Both the position numbers and the translations under genes were made by a program. Shown one piece after another: positions 28,053-36,962 of a stretch of 64,000 nucleotides of DNA (positions are counted from its first letter, which is position 1; the number at the start of each line of letters is the position of its first letter). Source of the DNA: Rubrivivax sp. (lineage in GTDB: Bacteria > Pseudomonadota > Gammaproteobacteria > Burkholderiales > Burkholderiaceae); NCBI GenBank assembly GCA_016790225.1, contig JAEUOZ010000039.1, positions 1 through 64,000 of the forward strand, in the 5' to 3' direction. The notes below the pieces were generated by a model that saw only the letters and a list, made by a program, of their open reading frames with translations, had not been told where the DNA came from and did not search any database.

Positions 28053-29402
28053 TTACAACAGCACGCGCAGCCGTGCACCGCCCAGCGGCGAATCCAGCGC
28101 CAGCACCGAGCCGCCCTGCGCCAGCACGATCTGGCGCACAAAACTCAGGCCCACGCCGCTGCCCTCGGGCCGGGTGGTGAAGAAGGGCAGGAAGACCTCT
28201 TCGCGCAGCGCGGGCGGGATGCCCGGCCCGTTGTCGTCGATGTCGAAACGCACGCGGCCACTGGGCGTGGCAGCCAGCTGCAGCTGCACGCGTGCCAGCC
28301 CCGGCCCGCGGGCGGCCAGCGCGGCCTGAGCGGCATTGCGCAACAGGTTCAGCAGCACCGGCGGCAGGGTCTGTGCATCGGCCTGCACCTGGCTGGCCGG
28401 CGGCTCGATCTGCGCGGCCCACTGCACGCCGGGCCACTCCGCGCGGAACAGGTGCTCCAGCTCCTGAACCAGGCCGGGCAGCGGCACGCTGACGGGCTGC
28501 AGCACGGGTGGCTGGCTGAGCGTGCGGTAGCGCTGCACGAAGTCCATCAGCCCCTGCGCGCGGCGCGCCAGCGCGGCCGTGGCGGCCTGCAGGCCATCAT
28601 GCCCCTGGCCAGGGGGCAGGCGGGCGGCCTGCTCGGCGGCCGAGACGGCCAGCGAGGTCACCGGGGTGAGGGAATTCATCACCTCGTGCGTGAGCACGCG
28701 CACCAGATCGCCAGCCAGCGCCTGCTGCGCCTGATCGATGTCGCGCTGCACCGGCTGCAGCGCCACCAGGCGCAGCACGCGGGCGCCCTGGCGCAGCTCG
28801 CCCTGCAGCATGCGCAGGCGCTGGCGGCCTTCATCGGCGGGCTCCAGATCGACGGCTTGTGTGGCCTGGCTGGATTGCAGCGCCGCCACCAGCGCCGGGC
28901 CATAGGGTTCGAGCTCCGGCAGGCTCAGCTGCGCGGGCAGGCCGGGCAGCAGCGCGCGTGCCGCGGGGTTGAGCAGCTGCACCGTCTCCTGCCCGGGCGT
29001 GCTGCAGTCCACCAGCAGCAGCGGCGTGGGTACCTGCTCGATCAGCCCCTGGCTCTGCGCCTGGGCGGCGCGCAGCTGCTGCTGTCGCTCGCGCACGGCG
29101 CCCAGCAAGGCCTCCAGCTCGGTGGCCAGCTCGTCGTAGCCGGCATCGTGCGCAGGCGCGCTGAAGGTCTGCGCATGGTCCCCGTGGCGCAGCGCCTGCA
29201 GCAGGCGCGCCAGCAGCTGGTGCGTGCGCTGCAGCAGCCTCCACAGGCTGGCGCCGGTGGCGGCCAGGGCCAGCAGCAGCACGGTGGCGGTGGCCGGGCG
29301 CAGCGGCGGCTGGCAGGCCCAGACCAGGGCGCCCAGCAGCAGGCCCGCCAGGCCCAGGCGCCAGGCGAGCTGCCACGAGAGGTGCTGCGCGAAGCGATCC
29401 AT
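28053..29402 (-). CDS. Sensor histidine kinase
   Basis: The 449-residue kinase has two N-terminal membrane helices (about 13-30 and 38-54) with almost no periplasmic loop, so it probably senses a membrane or cytoplasmic signal. A PAS-like region (about 118-215) precedes the phospho-acceptor H239 in LTHEVMNSLTPVTSLA. The ATPase domain has LLNLLRNAAQAA (N box), DIDDNGPGIP (G1) and GSGVGLSFVRQI (G2). It is the second gene after its partner regulator, starting four bases after the regulator stop. With that regulator it likely controls the divergent ABC export operon. Confidence 0.9.
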   Translation of the reverse strand: MDRFAQHLSWQLAWRLGLAGLLLGALVWACQPPLRPATATVLLLALAATGASLWRLLQRTHQLLARLLQALRHGDHAQTFSAPAHDAGYDELATELEALLGAVRERQQQLRAAQAQSQGLIEQVPTPLLLVDCSTPGQETVQLLNPAARALLPGLPAQLSLPELEPYGPALVAALQSSQATQAVDLEPADEGRQRLRMLQGELRQGARVLRLVALQPVQRDIDQAQQALAGDLVRVLTHEVMNSLTPVTSLAVSAAEQAARLPPGQGHDGLQAATAALARRAQGLMDFVQRYRTLSQPPVLQPVSVPLPGLVQELEHLFRAEWPGVQWAAQIEPPASQVQADAQTLPPVLLNLLRNAAQAALAARGPGLARVQLQLAATPSGRVRFDIDDNGPGIPPALREEVFLPFFTTRPEGSGVGLSFVRQIVLAQGGSVLALDSPLGGARLRVLL

Positions 29403-29406
29403 GGGG

Positions 29407-30798
29407 CTACAGGCCGTGCCGCTGCATGCGGCGGTACAGCGCCGCGCGCGTCAGCCCCAGTTGCTGCGCGGCCTTGGAGATGTTCCAGGCATTGCGGCTG
29501 AGCGCGCGCTGCACCAGCTGGCGCTCCATGCGCTCCAGGTTCAGGTCTTCGGCCGCGTCATCGGCGCCGCCGGCGGCCTCGCGGGATGCGGCGCTTCCCA
29601 GGGCCGGCCCGGGGGAGATCAGCGCCAGATCCTCGGGCACGATGCGCTCGCTGCGCGCCAGCACCACGGCGCGCTCCACCGCGTGGCGCAGCGCGCGCAC
29701 ATTGCCCGGCCAGGCGTGTGCATCCATCGCCTGTAGCGCAGCCTGGCTGAACTGCCGCGGCGGGCGGCCATAACGTGCGGTGTAATGCCTCAGGAAGTGC
29801 TCGGCCAGCAGCGGAATGTCGGCACGGCGCTGGCGCAGTGGCGGCACATGGATCTCCACCGTATTCAGCCGCCACAGCAGATCGGCGCGGAACTGCCGTT
29901 CGTCCGCCAGCGCATCGCGTGACACGTTGGTGGCGCTGATCACGCGCACATCCACCGGCTGGGCGCGCGGGCTGCCCAGCGGCTGCACCTCGCGGCGCTC
30001 CAGCACCGAGAGCAGCCGCGGCTGCAGCGCCAGCGGCAGGTTGCCGATCTCGTCCAGGAACAGCGTGCCCCCGTCCGCGGCGGCGATGCGGCCGATGCGG
30101 TCGGCGCGTGCATCGGTGAAGGCGCCCTTGCGGTGGCCGAAGAGCTCGCTCTCGAAGAGCGTGGGCGCCACCGCACCCATGTCCACCGCCACCAGCGGGC
30201 CCTGCGCACGGGCCGAGGCGCGGTGCAGCGCCTGTGCCACCAGCTCCTTGCCGCTGCCGTTCTCGCCCAGGATCAGCACATTGGCCTCTGTGGGCGCCAC
30301 CTGCTCGATGAGCCCCAGCACGTGGCGCCAGGCCGGGCTCTGGCCGATGAGCAGCGGGCCTTCCGGGCGCCCGAGTTCCTGCGTGCTCTGGCGCCAGCGG
30401 GCGGCTTCGCCGCGCGTGTGGTGCAGGGCCAGCGCGTTGCGCACGGTGGTCTGCAGCCGCTCGTGGTGCCAGGGCTTGGCGATGAAGTCCTGCGCGCCCA
30501 GCTGCATGGCCTGCACCGCCAGATTCAGGCCCGCGTGCGCAGTGACGACGATCACCAGCGTCTGCGGAAAGCGCTGGCGCAGCGTGCGCAGCAGCGCCAG
30601 CCCTTCTTCGCCCTGCGTGTGGCCGCGCTGGAAGTTCATGTCCAGCAACACGACGGCAACGTCCTGCTGCGCGAGCAGCGCCAGCGCCGGCTGCGGCCCG
30701 GCGGCCTCCAGCAGCGGCGCGCCCAGATCCTGCAGCGCCAGCCGCGCGGCGAGCAGCACGTCGGGATCGTCATCGACGAGCAGGATGGCGGCGCTCAC
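29407..30798 (-). CDS. NtrC-family response regulator with altered GAFTGA loop
   Basis: The 463-residue regulator has a receiver domain with phospho-acceptor D53 (LLDMNF) and K108 (AKPW). The AAA+ domain has Walker A GENGSGKE near 178, then [11 protein letters not shown] at 224-234 and [14 protein letters not shown] Fis-type helix-turn-helix ends the protein ([20 protein letters not shown]). The loop that contacts sigma-54 normally reads GAFTGA; here it is GAFTDA, so ability to work with sigma-54 is uncertain. The start is GTG. The kinase gene follows, and the ABC export operon is divergent across 242 bases. Confidence 0.9.
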   Translation of the reverse strand: MSAAILLVDDDPDVLLAARLALQDLGAPLLEAAGPQPALALLAQQDVAVVLLDMNFQRGHTQGEEGLALLRTLRQRFPQTLVIVVTAHAGLNLAVQAMQLGAQDFIAKPWHHERLQTTVRNALALHHTRGEAARWRQSTQELGRPEGPLLIGQSPAWRHVLGLIEQVAPTEANVLILGENGSGKELVAQALHRASARAQGPLVAVDMGAVAPTLFESELFGHRKGAFTDARADRIGRIAAADGGTLFLDEIGNLPLALQPRLLSVLERREVQPLGSPRAQPVDVRVISATNVSRDALADERQFRADLLWRLNTVEIHVPPLRQRRADIPLLAEHFLRHYTARYGRPPRQFSQAALQAMDAHAWPGNVRALRHAVERAVVLARSERIVPEDLALISPGPALGSAASREAAGGADDAAEDLNLERMERQLVQRALSRNAWNISKAAQQLGLTRAALYRRMQRHGL

Positions 30799-30913
30799 AA
30801 GGAAGAGTCAGCAGAGATGGGAGAGAGCAGCGGGGGCGCGGAGAAGAGGCGGGTGGTTGCAGCGATGGGCCACGCCGCCTGATCCGAAGTGTTCGTAATC
30901 GTACAGTCCCGTG

Positions 30914-30929
30914 ATCGTTTTCGAACGAT
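30914..30929. promoter_or_regulatory. 16-bp palindrome between regulator and export operon
   Basis: ATCGTTTTCGAACGAT has perfect six-base arms and lies 115 bases from the regulator start and 112 from the adaptor start. A palindrome here is a natural candidate for the binding site of the adjacent NtrC-type regulator. No second complete copy is evident nearby. Confidence 0.5.
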
Positions 30930-31012
30930 TCCGGCATGCCGTGTTTACCCGCGGTTGGCAAAAAGACCTTGCAGATCAAGCACTTGCCACTCAACGCCGT
31001 GGCGGGCCGGCA

Positions 31013-31027
31013 CGGCATGGCGCTTGC
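31013..31027 (+). promoter_or_regulatory. Possible sigma-54 promoter element
   Basis: CGGCATGGCGCTTGC has GG and GC separated by ten bases and matches GGCAYG-N4-TTGC. A start point near 31039 would leave no leader for the ATG at 31041, so either that start is wrong (31068 is the next ATG) or this match is accidental in GC-rich DNA. Confidence 0.25.
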
Positions 31028-31040
31028 GGCAGACAGGCCG

Positions 31041-32324
31041 ATGGACCCGCGTCCCGCCGCCCACCCGATGGACAGCCCGCTGCCGCCGCGCCGCCTGCCG
31101 CGCGCCGCCGGGTGGGCCGCTGCCGTCGTCCTGCTCTTGTTGGCGCTGGGCGCGCTGGCCGCCTGGCGCGGCGACGCCGGGCTGGAGCTCAACAGCCCGA
31201 GCCTGCCGCTGGAGCGCGTGACGGTCAGCGAGGTGCGTGCGGGCGTCTTCGACGACCTGCTGGCCTTGCGCGCCACGGTGGCACCGCGCGAGACGATCTA
31301 TCTCGATGCCGTCGAAGGCGGGCGCGTGGAGCGCAAGCTGGTGGAGGACGGCGCCGAGCTGGCCGCCGGCCAGCCGGTGGCGGTGCTCAGCAACAGCGCG
31401 CTGCAGCTGGAGCTGATCCGCAGCGAGGCCGAGGTCACGCAGCAGCTCAACACCTTGCGCGCGCTGGAGCTGCAGATCGAGCGCCAGCGCGCCGACAACG
31501 CGCGGCTGCTCGCCGAAGGCCAGTGGCAGCTCCAGCGCGCGTCCGCCAAGCTGGCGCGCGAGCAGCAGCTGCTCGCCCAGGGCTTCGTTTCCCGCGCGGC
31601 GCTGCTGGACAGTGACGAGGAGCAGCGCTTCCTGCAGCAGCGCCAGGCCATCAACGAAGCCGCGCAGCGCACCGACGAAGCCTTGCAGCGCAGCCAGATC
31701 GAGCAGCTGCGCGCGGCCACGCAGCAGCTGCAGGCCAGCCTCGCGCTGGCGCGCGCCAACCGCGAGGCGCTGACCGTGCGCGCCCCCGTGGCCGGCCAGC
31801 TGACGGCCTTCGAGCTGACCGTGGGGCAGAGCCTGCAGCGCGGCCAGCGCATCGGCCAGATCGACAGCGGCGCGCAGCACAAGCTGGTGGTGCTGATCGA
31901 CGAGCACTTCCTGCCGCGCGTGGCCGTGGGCCAGAGCGCCCGGCTGGAGCTGGCTGGTCAGCCCTGGCCGCTGAAGGTGCGCAGGCTCAATCCGCAGGTC
32001 AAGGGCGGGCAGTTCGAGGCCGAGCTGGTCTTCGACGGCGCCCAGCCGCCGGGGCTCAAGCGCGGTCAGAACCTCTCGCTGCAACTGGCCCTGGGCGAAA
32101 GCCGCCAGGCCCTGCTGCTGCCGGCCGGCCCCTTCCTGGCCGATGCGGCCGGGGCCTCGGTCTTCGTGCTGCAAGGCTCGCGCGCGCAGCGCCGGGCGGT
32201 GAAGCTGGGACAGCGCAATGTGCAGGTGGTGGAGGTGCTGGCCGGTCTGCAGGCCGGCGAGCAGGTGATCACCAGCAGCCACCCCCAGCTGGCCGGCCAG
32301 GACCGCGTGATCATCACGCGCTGA
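31041..32324 (+). CDS. Periplasmic adaptor subunit of ABC efflux system (MacA/HlyD type)
   Basis: The 427-residue adaptor has one N-terminal membrane helix (about 20-40) and then the membrane-fusion pattern. A split lipoyl/barrel-sandwich domain surrounds LDAVEGGRVERKLVEDGAEL and VRAPVAGQLTAFELTVGQ. A coiled-coil hairpin lies between (about 120-235), followed by a beta-barrel and the end domain VVEVLAGLQAGEQVITSS. It would connect the inner-membrane ABC transporter with an outer-membrane channel. Several in-frame starts exist (30936, 31041, 31068); 31041 is chosen for the ACAGG before it. The ATPase gene follows. Confidence 0.88.
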   Translation: MDPRPAAHPMDSPLPPRRLPRAAGWAAAVVLLLLALGALAAWRGDAGLELNSPSLPLERVTVSEVRAGVFDDLLALRATVAPRETIYLDAVEGGRVERKLVEDGAELAAGQPVAVLSNSALQLELIRSEAEVTQQLNTLRALELQIERQRADNARLLAEGQWQLQRASAKLAREQQLLAQGFVSRAALLDSDEEQRFLQQRQAINEAAQRTDEALQRSQIEQLRAATQQLQASLALARANREALTVRAPVAGQLTAFELTVGQSLQRGQRIGQIDSGAQHKLVVLIDEHFLPRVAVGQSARLELAGQPWPLKVRRLNPQVKGGQFEAELVFDGAQPPGLKRGQNLSLQLALGESRQALLLPAGPFLADAAGASVFVLQGSRAQRRAVKLGQRNVQVVEVLAGLQAGEQVITSSHPQLAGQDRVIITR

Positions 32325-32377
32325 TGCCGCCATCCGCCCCCATCTTTCGACCCCCAACGATCCACCAGAGCCGACCG

Positions 32378-33079
<702 letters not shown>

Positions 33080-33092
33080 GCGGAGAGCCGAC

Positions 33093-35549
33093 ATGTGGCA
33101 GAGCTACCTCCTGATCGCCCTGCGCTCGCTGGCGCGCCAGCGCCTGTTCAGCGCCATCAACATCGCCGGTCTGGCCGCGGGCATGGCCGCCGGCCTGCTG
33201 ATGGCGATCTGGGTGGGCCACGAATCGCGGCATGACCGCTGGGTGCCGCAAGCGGAGCAGGTCTTCGTCGTGCAGTCGCGCACGCAGTACCCGGGCCGCC
33301 CGCTGCAGACCTGGCGCCATGCCCCGGCGCCCATGCTGCCCGCGCTGGGGCAGGACTTCGCGCCCCAGGTGCAGGCCTACTCGCGATACATCACCGGCTC
33401 GCGCACGATGCGGGTGGGCGATCAGCTGGCCAACCAGACGCTCGCGCTGGTCGATCCCGGCTTCTTCGACGTGCTGCCCTGGCCCGTGCTGGAAGGCAGC
33501 ACCGATCAGGCCCTGCGCCAGCCCAACCAGCTGGTCGTCACGCCCCGCTTCGTGCGCCGCTGGTTCGGCGAGGGGCCGGCCGTCGGCCGCACGGTGATGG
33601 TCACCATCAGGGGCGAGCCGCGCAGCTTCACCGTGGCCGCGGTGCTTCAGCCGCTGCCCAACGCCTCGCTCTTCGATTTCGAGGTGATCTCGCGGCTGGA
33701 TCCGCAGGAGATGCCCAGCCCTCAAGCTCTGGAGTCCTGGGGTGCCTTCAGCGCGCTGTCGGTGGTGCGGCTTCGATCGGCGGCCGATGCGAAGCTGATC
33801 GAGGCCGGCGCCGAGGCCTTCGTCGGCAAACATGCGGAGCTCTTCCTGAAGCTGGACAACGGGTTCTGGTACCGGCCGATCCTGGTGCCGCTCACCCGAA
33901 CCTACCTCAGTCCGGTGGATGTTGGCGGGCCGGGCAAGGCGCCCGGAGACGCCGCGCTGGTGGCCGCCGTGGCGGCCATCGGTCTTCTGGTGCTGGCGAT
34001 TGCCACCATCACCTACGTCAACCTGGCCACCGCGCGGCTGTCGCTGCGCGCCCGCGAGGTGGGCCTGCGCAAGACGCTGGGCGCCACGCGCGGGCAGCTG
34101 GTGGCGCAGTTTCTGGTGGAGAGCACCGTGCTGGCGGCGGTCTCGGGCGTGGTGGCGCTGGCGCTGGTGGAGCTGGCGCTGCCGCTGTTCAACGGCCTGC
34201 TCGGCCAGCAGCTGGCGCTGCGCTACTTCGGCGCCGAGGGTGTGCTGGCGCCGCTGGCGGCGATGGTGCTGGCCGTGGGCTTGCTGGGCGGCTGGCATCC
34301 CGCGCTGGTGCTCTCGCGGCTGCAGCCTCGCCAGGCCCTGCTGGGCGAGGGCGCCGCCGGGCCGGGCACGCGCCTGCGCCAGGGCCTGGTCATCGGCCAG
34401 TTTGCGATCGCCGTCGGCCTGATCGCCTGCACGCTGGTGATCCATGCGCAGCTGTCGCACCTGCGCAGTGCCGATCTGGGCTACCGGCCTGAGGGCATGG
34501 TGACGCTCAGCGGGCTCAACCGCACCGAGGTCAAGCCGCAGCAGCAGAGCCTGCTGCAGGCGATGCAGCGCGTGCCGGGCGTGAGCGCCGCGACGCTCAG
34601 CATGTTCGACCCCACCAACAGCGGCATCTCTCGCCAGCCGGTCTATCTGGCCGGCGTACCCGAGGCGCAGTCGCCGCAGGTGAGCGTGCAGCCTGTGGAC
34701 TGGGACTACCTGGCGACCTACGGCGCGCGGCTGCTCGCCGGGCGCGAACTGCGTCGCGATGCGGGCGGCGACAACGTCGATGCACTGAGCGAGCAGGAAA
34801 TCCTGCAGCGCGGCGTGAACGTGATGATCAACCGTTCAGCGCTGAGCTTCTTCGGCACCAATGATCCGCAGGCGGCCGTGGGGCGCAGTTTTCAGCTCGG
34901 CCAGCCGCCGGGGCGCTACACCGCCACGGTGGTCGGCGTGCTCGAAGACATCCGCCTGCGGGGCCCCACTGACAAGCCCGAAGCCACGCTCTACGCGCGC
35001 GACCCGGCGCATTCGGTGGCGATGACACTGCGCTTTGCCGGCGTGCCCGCGGCGCAGATGCTCAAGGATCTGGAGGCCGTGTGGCGCGAGCGCTTTCCGC
35101 AGACACCGTTTGCCGCGCGATGGGTGGAGGACGCCCTCGCCGACAACCTGCAGGCCGGGCAGCGCACCGGCCACCTGCTGGCGCTGTTTGCCGGCCTGGC
35201 GATCCTGCTGTGCGCGCTGGGCCTCTACGGGCTGGCAGTCTTCACGGCGGAGCGCCGCACGCGCGAGATCGGCCTGCGCAAGCTGATGGGGGCCCAGGTG
35301 CCCGACATCCTGCGCCTGCTGCTGTGGCAGTTCAGCCGCCCGGTGCTGATCGCCCTGCTGCTGGCGGCCCCGGTGACGGCCTGGATCGCACGCGACTGGC
35401 TGGCCCAGTTTGACCTGCGGATCACGCTGACTCCTTGGCCCTTCCTCGCCGCTGGCGCCCTGGCCTTGCTGGTCGCCTGGGCCACCGTCGCCCTGCACGC
35501 CCTGAAAGTGGCCCGCGCCAGCCCGGTGCTGGCGCTGCGGCACGAGTGA
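33093..35549 (+). CDS. FtsX/MacB-type ABC transporter permease, duplicated form
   Basis: The 818-residue permease begins with a helix (about 20-40) and a large periplasmic MacB-like core domain. A three-helix FtsX block follows (about 285-410; LRAREVGLRKTLGATRGQLV is its cytoplasmic loop). The same arrangement is repeated in the second half, with ERRTREIGLRKLMGAQVPDI near 725. So one polypeptide supplies two permease halves. Such proteins act as mechanotransmitters exporting peptides, antibiotics or lipids rather than as classical channels. It ends the operon and is convergent with the VanZ-like gene nine bases away. Confidence 0.9.
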   Translation: MWQSYLLIALRSLARQRLFSAINIAGLAAGMAAGLLMAIWVGHESRHDRWVPQAEQVFVVQSRTQYPGRPLQTWRHAPAPMLPALGQDFAPQVQAYSRYITGSRTMRVGDQLANQTLALVDPGFFDVLPWPVLEGSTDQALRQPNQLVVTPRFVRRWFGEGPAVGRTVMVTIRGEPRSFTVAAVLQPLPNASLFDFEVISRLDPQEMPSPQALESWGAFSALSVVRLRSAADAKLIEAGAEAFVGKHAELFLKLDNGFWYRPILVPLTRTYLSPVDVGGPGKAPGDAALVAAVAAIGLLVLAIATITYVNLATARLSLRAREVGLRKTLGATRGQLVAQFLVESTVLAAVSGVVALALVELALPLFNGLLGQQLALRYFGAEGVLAPLAAMVLAVGLLGGWHPALVLSRLQPRQALLGEGAAGPGTRLRQGLVIGQFAIAVGLIACTLVIHAQLSHLRSADLGYRPEGMVTLSGLNRTEVKPQQQSLLQAMQRVPGVSAATLSMFDPTNSGISRQPVYLAGVPEAQSPQVSVQPVDWDYLATYGARLLAGRELRRDAGGDNVDALSEQEILQRGVNVMINRSALSFFGTNDPQAAVGRSFQLGQPPGRYTATVVGVLEDIRLRGPTDKPEATLYARDPAHSVAMTLRFAGVPAAQMLKDLEAVWRERFPQTPFAARWVEDALADNLQAGQRTGHLLALFAGLAILLCALGLYGLAVFTAERRTREIGLRKLMGAQVPDILRLLLWQFSRPVLIALLLAAPVTAWIARDWLAQFDLRITLTPWPFLAAGALALLVAWATVALHALKVARASPVLALRHE

Positions 35550-35558
35550 AGGGCGTCG

Positions 35559-36770
35559 TCACGCCCTCGGGCGTACCAGCGCCCAGCACAGCCAGGGCAG
35601 CAGCACCGGGGTGATGTCGGCCTGCTGCATCGGCATCCAGCGCTGCAGCCACTCGCGCAGCAGCAACAGGACCGTCAGGCCCAGCGCCACGCGCAGGAGG
35701 GGCCAACGCAGGTGCTGCGCCAGCACCAGCACACTCCCGACCCAGAACAGATCCCACATCAGGGCCAGGCTGTGCTGTGGCCGATGGCTGGACAGCAGCG
35801 CGTCCAGCGGCAGCCCGTTCAGCGCTGCGGGCGTGGCTGACCACTGCCAGGGCAGCAGCGCCGAGACCAGCGCAACCAGGGCCACCGCCACCAGCATCAG
35901 CCGGTCGGCACGCGCGGCGGTCCAGTGCCAGCTCAGTGCCCCCAGGACCACGCCCACCAGCCAGCCCAGCAGGTGCGAGACCCAGGACGAAGGGTGCACG
36001 AAGACAAACTGCCCCAGCAGCGCCAGCAGGGGCAGGGCCGGCACCAGCGCGGCCCGCCAGGGCGCGTTGCGCACGAGGTGCAGCACCAGCGCAGCACCCA
36101 GGGCCGGCGCCAGCGCCGCGAGCGTGTCGGCCTGGGCCACACGATCCAGTTCGCGCCAGGTCTGCCGCACCATCGCGCCACTCAGCACCGGCAGCAGCGG
36201 CCACCAGGCGATGGCCAGCCACAGCAGCGCCATCCACAGGCCTGCCCGGTGTGGCGCACGCCACAGCCGCAGCAGTGCGGACAGCGGTGGCTGCAGCGCC
36301 GCGGCCAGCGGCAGACCCATCAGCAGGCCGGCCGCGTTCCAGATCACGTCCGAGAACGCCGGGCTGCGCCGCGGCAGCCAGATCTGCAGCACCTGCAGCG
36401 CAAACGCAAACAGCACGCCGGCAGCCAGCACCAGCGCCAGGCGTGCCGCCAGGCCCCAGGATGTGCCGCGCAGCAGCGCCGCGCTCAGCGCCCCCACGGG
36501 CAGGAACAGCAGCACGTTGCCCAGCACATCGCCGTTGCTGGTCCACCAGGTGGACTGGTGCCAGAGCCGGTACCAGCCCGAGGCGAACGAGGCCGAGCCC
36601 TGGAACTGCCACGGGTAGAGCGAGCCGTGCGTGACGGCCAGCAGGCAGGCGGCCCACAGCCACAGCGCCAGCCGCCGGGTGTCGGCGCCGGGCTGAGGGG
36701 CTGACGCCGTGCCTGGAGTCGCGGGCCAGCCACCGGAGCCGGGATGGGCAGAAGAAGACATGCGGCGCAT
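35559..36770 (-). CDS. VanZ-like family membrane protein
   Basis: The 403-residue product is an inner-membrane protein with about nine helices. The VanZ-like part is in the first half: GDVLGNVLLFLPVGALSAAL and RSPAFSDVIWNAAGLLMG. The second half adds more helices than classic VanZ, as in the larger VanZ-like proteins of betaproteobacteria. No specific role is established. The first ATG is used; another in-frame ATG is at 36761. A tandem repeat lies directly upstream. Confidence 0.8.
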   Translation of the reverse strand: MRRMSSSAHPGSGGWPATPGTASAPQPGADTRRLALWLWAACLLAVTHGSLYPWQFQGSASFASGWYRLWHQSTWWTSNGDVLGNVLLFLPVGALSAALLRGTSWGLAARLALVLAAGVLFAFALQVLQIWLPRRSPAFSDVIWNAAGLLMGLPLAAALQPPLSALLRLWRAPHRAGLWMALLWLAIAWWPLLPVLSGAMVRQTWRELDRVAQADTLAALAPALGAALVLHLVRNAPWRAALVPALPLLALLGQFVFVHPSSWVSHLLGWLVGVVLGALSWHWTAARADRLMLVAVALVALVSALLPWQWSATPAALNGLPLDALLSSHRPQHSLALMWDLFWVGSVLVLAQHLRWPLLRVALGLTVLLLLREWLQRWMPMQQADITPVLLPWLCWALVRPRA

Positions 36771-36780
36771 TGTCCGATCG

Positions 36781-36962
36781 GGCGCAGCCCGGCCCTGGGG
36801 GTGGTCTCAAGCCAATGTGGCTTTGCCACTTGGCTTGAACCCCCGCGGGGGGCGGGCTGGGCGCAGCCCAGCCCTGGGGGCGGTCTCAAGCCAATGTGGC
36901 TTTGCCACTTGGCTTGAACCCCCGTGGGGGGCGGGCTGGGCGCAGCCCGGCCCTGGGGGCAG
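36781..36962. repeat. 79-bp tandem repeat with large hairpins, about 2.3 copies
   Basis: GGCGCAGCCC recurs at 36781, 36860 and 36939, a period of exactly 79 bases. Each full unit holds an inverted repeat: TCAAGCCAATGTGGC, three bases, GCCACTTGGCTTGA (one bulge). It is flanked by runs of C and G that can extend the stem. The array ends at the base before the malQ stop codon and begins ten bases before the VanZ-like start, so it may terminate malQ transcription. No gene is present in it. Confidence 0.88.

Noticed and set aside
30955..30974. Sigma-54 promoter TTGGCA...TTGCA before the export operon
   Set aside because: The GG and GC pairs are 12 bases apart instead of 10, so it does not fit the strict -24/-12 spacing.
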